42,248 nucleotides of DNA from Fuerstiella sp. (lineage in GTDB: Bacteria; Planctomycetota; Planctomycetia; Planctomycetales; Planctomycetaceae): positions 1-42,248 of the forward strand of contig JAPYTO010000028.1 of assembly GCA_029941865.1 (NCBI GenBank), in the 5' to 3' direction. The position numbers and the translations under genes were made by a program. Below the pieces are notes generated by a model. The model was not told the origin of the DNA and did no database searches. It worked only from the letters and a program-made list of their open reading frames with translations. Shown piece by piece: positions 42,040 to 42,248 of this stretch. The first letter of the stretch is position 1. The number at the start of each line of letters is the position of its first letter.

Positions 42040-42248
42040 TTACGTGTCCTTCGCAGGTGCGGGCTTTTCAGTGGCCGTGTCTTCAGCAGGAGCTTCCTTT
42101 GCGAGTGGTTTGGCAGTCATGCGATAGATTCCTGCGTGGCCATCGGCGTGGGCGACGGCCACGTGGAGATTGTCCGACAGGAGGTCCAGTCCTCGCGCGG
42201 CACTGGGCAGCTTCATCGTGTGAAACGCCTTTTCTTCTTCCGGCCTGT
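42040..42248 (-). CDS. C-terminal fragment, probable WD40/beta-propeller protein (5' end outside window)
   Basis: The frame is open from the window edge to the TAA at 42040-42042. The 68 visible residues run EEEKAFHTMKLPSAARGLDL, then LSDNLHVAVAHADGHAGIYRM, then a low-complexity tail rich in Ala, Pro, Glu and Lys (AKEAPAEDTATEKPAPAKDT). 'A-R-G-L-D-L' followed by 'L-x-V-A-V-A-H-A-D-G-x-x-x-I-Y-R-M' is the usual last blade of planctomycete WD40-type proteins. A charged, disordered end after the propeller is common in that group. The rest of the gene is outside the window, so the total length, signal peptide and domain number are unknown. It converges with the ceramidase-like gene across the palindrome. 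Confidence 0.6.
   Translation of the reverse strand, partial: RPEEEKAFHTMKLPSAARGLDLLSDNLHVAVAHADGHAGIYRMTAKPLAKEAPAEDTATEKPAPAKDT

Overview
The window looks like chromosomal DNA from a planctomycete (Planctomycetota), possibly near Fuerstiella or Gimesia; the genus is only a guess from gene style. The evidence is the gene mix: a DUF1501 Tat-type protein, an FG-GAP/VCBS protein, a PQQ-like propeller, a secreted leucine-rich-repeat protein, a Gly-rich BON protein, a ceramidase-like protein, a large GT-C-like membrane protein, moderate-to-high GC, weak ribosome binding sites and many secreted proteins of unknown role. These sit among housekeeping genes that are not grouped into long operons. 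No tRNA, rRNA, CRISPR array, phage, integrase or transposase was seen.

Layout. 0-4 kb: 3' end of hemD, a small convergent gene, a secreted alpha-toroid protein, an SRPBCC protein and a Gly-rich BON protein. 4-9.6 kb: an EamA transporter, then two adjacent amidohydrolase genes, a 1054-residue double-domain protein and a 443-residue single-domain one. Only the C-terminal half of the large protein keeps the metal-binding histidines. 9.6-16 kb: an ABC-type sugar-binding lipoprotein without partners, a secreted unknown, an overlapping S4 RNA-binding/GNAT pair, aldose 1-epimerase, a soluble orphan histidine kinase and a thioesterase. 16-22 kb: the large membrane protein, DUF1501, VCBS and DUF2459 proteins. 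22-31 kb: the housekeeping block, with proS, a YhaM-like exoribonuclease, a nucleoside-phosphorylase-fold protein, serC, prs and mutS (prs stop and mutS start overlap by one base). 31-42 kb: a minus-strand run of LRR, beta-helix and PQQ-propeller genes, an EamA transporter overlapping an EEP-family phosphatase, a large unknown membrane-anchored protein, a ceramidase-like protein and the 3' end of a probable WD40-type gene.

Two things stand out. First, the LRR gene is split by a -1 frame change exactly at an A-AAA-AAC heptamer: a programmed frameshift, a recent mutation or a homopolymer error. Second, the intergenic spaces hold several families of palindromic repeats. One is a 33-base perfect palindrome present twice with a compensated base-pair change, one copy lying inside the start of a coding region. 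Another is a family opening with ATACAAGCACGCAGCGC (three copies). A third is a two-hairpin element (two copies), and there are further single palindromes at gene ends. These look like non-autonomous repeat elements or transcript-end structures; no mobilising enzyme is encoded here.
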